Positions 6,287 to 6,392 of a DNA stretch of 6,392 bases are shown here, in pieces. A program made the position numbers and the translations under genes. This DNA is from Wenzhouxiangella sp. Lineage in GTDB: Bacteria > Pseudomonadota > Gammaproteobacteria > Xanthomonadales > Wenzhouxiangellaceae. Every line of letters starts with the position of its first letter. Within the stretch, counting starts at the first letter, position 1. The stretch is taken from positions 1 to 6,392 of the forward strand of contig JAASTB010000132.1 in assembly GCA_021767625.1 (NCBI GenBank), in the 5' to 3' direction. The notes beneath the pieces were generated by a model. It did no database searches, was not told the DNA's origin, and saw nothing but the letters and a program-made list of their open reading frames with translations.

Positions 6287-6392
6287 TCATGACTTCGGTG
6301 TGAGCTTCAGCAGCCGACCCCGGCTGGCGCCGCGCTCGTCCTCGAGCACCCAGCTGCTGCCGTCGGGTGCTTCGGCGATGCTGCGGATGCGC
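6287..6392 (-). CDS. C-terminal end of a probable PQQ-dependent sugar dehydrogenase (partial)
   Basis: Only the last 34 codons are in the window, ending at a TGA at 6289-6287; the start lies beyond the right edge. The peptide runs RIRSIAEAPDGSSWVLEDE, a short Gly/Arg turn, then RLLKLTPKS. The pattern R-[IV]-R-x-[IV]-x-x-[AG]-PDG-x-x-[YW]-[VL]-L-x-[DE] followed by G-x-[LI]-L-[KR]-[LV]-x-P is the usual last blade of soluble aldose sugar dehydrogenases (YliI/Asd, glucose/sorbosone dehydrogenase family). These are periplasmic beta-propellers that oxidise sugars with PQQ. The identification rests on this short tail alone, and another beta-propeller protein cannot be excluded. It lies upstream of the exported hydrolase on the same strand with a 47-bp gap, so the two probably form one transcript. 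Confidence 0.6.
   Translation of the reverse strand, partial: RIRSIAEAPDGSSWVLEDERGASRGRLLKLTPKS

Overview
The window is GC-rich bacterial DNA with dense, mostly non-overlapping genes, and it has the character of a free-living proteobacterium. The best guess is a gammaproteobacterium of the Lysobacterales/Xanthomonadales or Wenzhouxiangella type. This rests on three things: the CadC-like winged-helix/TPR regulator, the exported LamG-type protein ending in an IFxDxFE-like tail, and the codon choice. The taxonomic placement is inference, because no marker gene is present. No rRNA, tRNA, CRISPR array, insertion sequence or phage gene was seen.

Left third (1-2217, minus strand): a large one-component transmembrane regulator, open to the left window edge. 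It has a cytoplasmic OmpR/CadC-type winged helix, one membrane helix, then a FlgO/TolB-N-like segment and a long TPR array. Its reading frame is uninterrupted for 739 codons, and its true C-terminus lies outside the window.

Divergent gap (2218-2345): 128 bp between the regulator and a plus-strand gene. It holds a compact cluster of CGGTTACC/GGTAACCG half-sites with 11-bp and 22-bp phasing, which looks like an operator for the regulator, the divergent gene, or both.

Middle (2346-3683, plus): a secreted protein of 445 aa made of two tandem LamG/concanavalin-like beta-sandwich repeats. Then comes about 320 bp without a convincing gene (3684-4002), crossed by a doubtful Arg-rich frame. Next is a CPA1/NhaP-type cation:proton antiporter (4003-5304, plus).

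Right part: the antiporter converges on a minus-strand exported alpha/beta hydrolase (5421-6239). The 116-bp gap between them carries a strong GC-rich hairpin and a tandem 9-bp repeat. Directly upstream of the hydrolase on the same strand is the last 34 codons of what looks like a PQQ-dependent soluble sugar dehydrogenase (Gdh/YliI type), probably co-transcribed with the hydrolase.

The genes look like three separate units: the regulator/LamG divergon, the antiporter, and the dehydrogenase-hydrolase pair. The most interesting unit is the divergon, a membrane-bound sensor-regulator facing a gene for a secreted sandwich-fold protein with a structured operator between them. The pieces belong to known families. 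Their functional link is a hypothesis, and no clearly new system can be claimed from this window alone.
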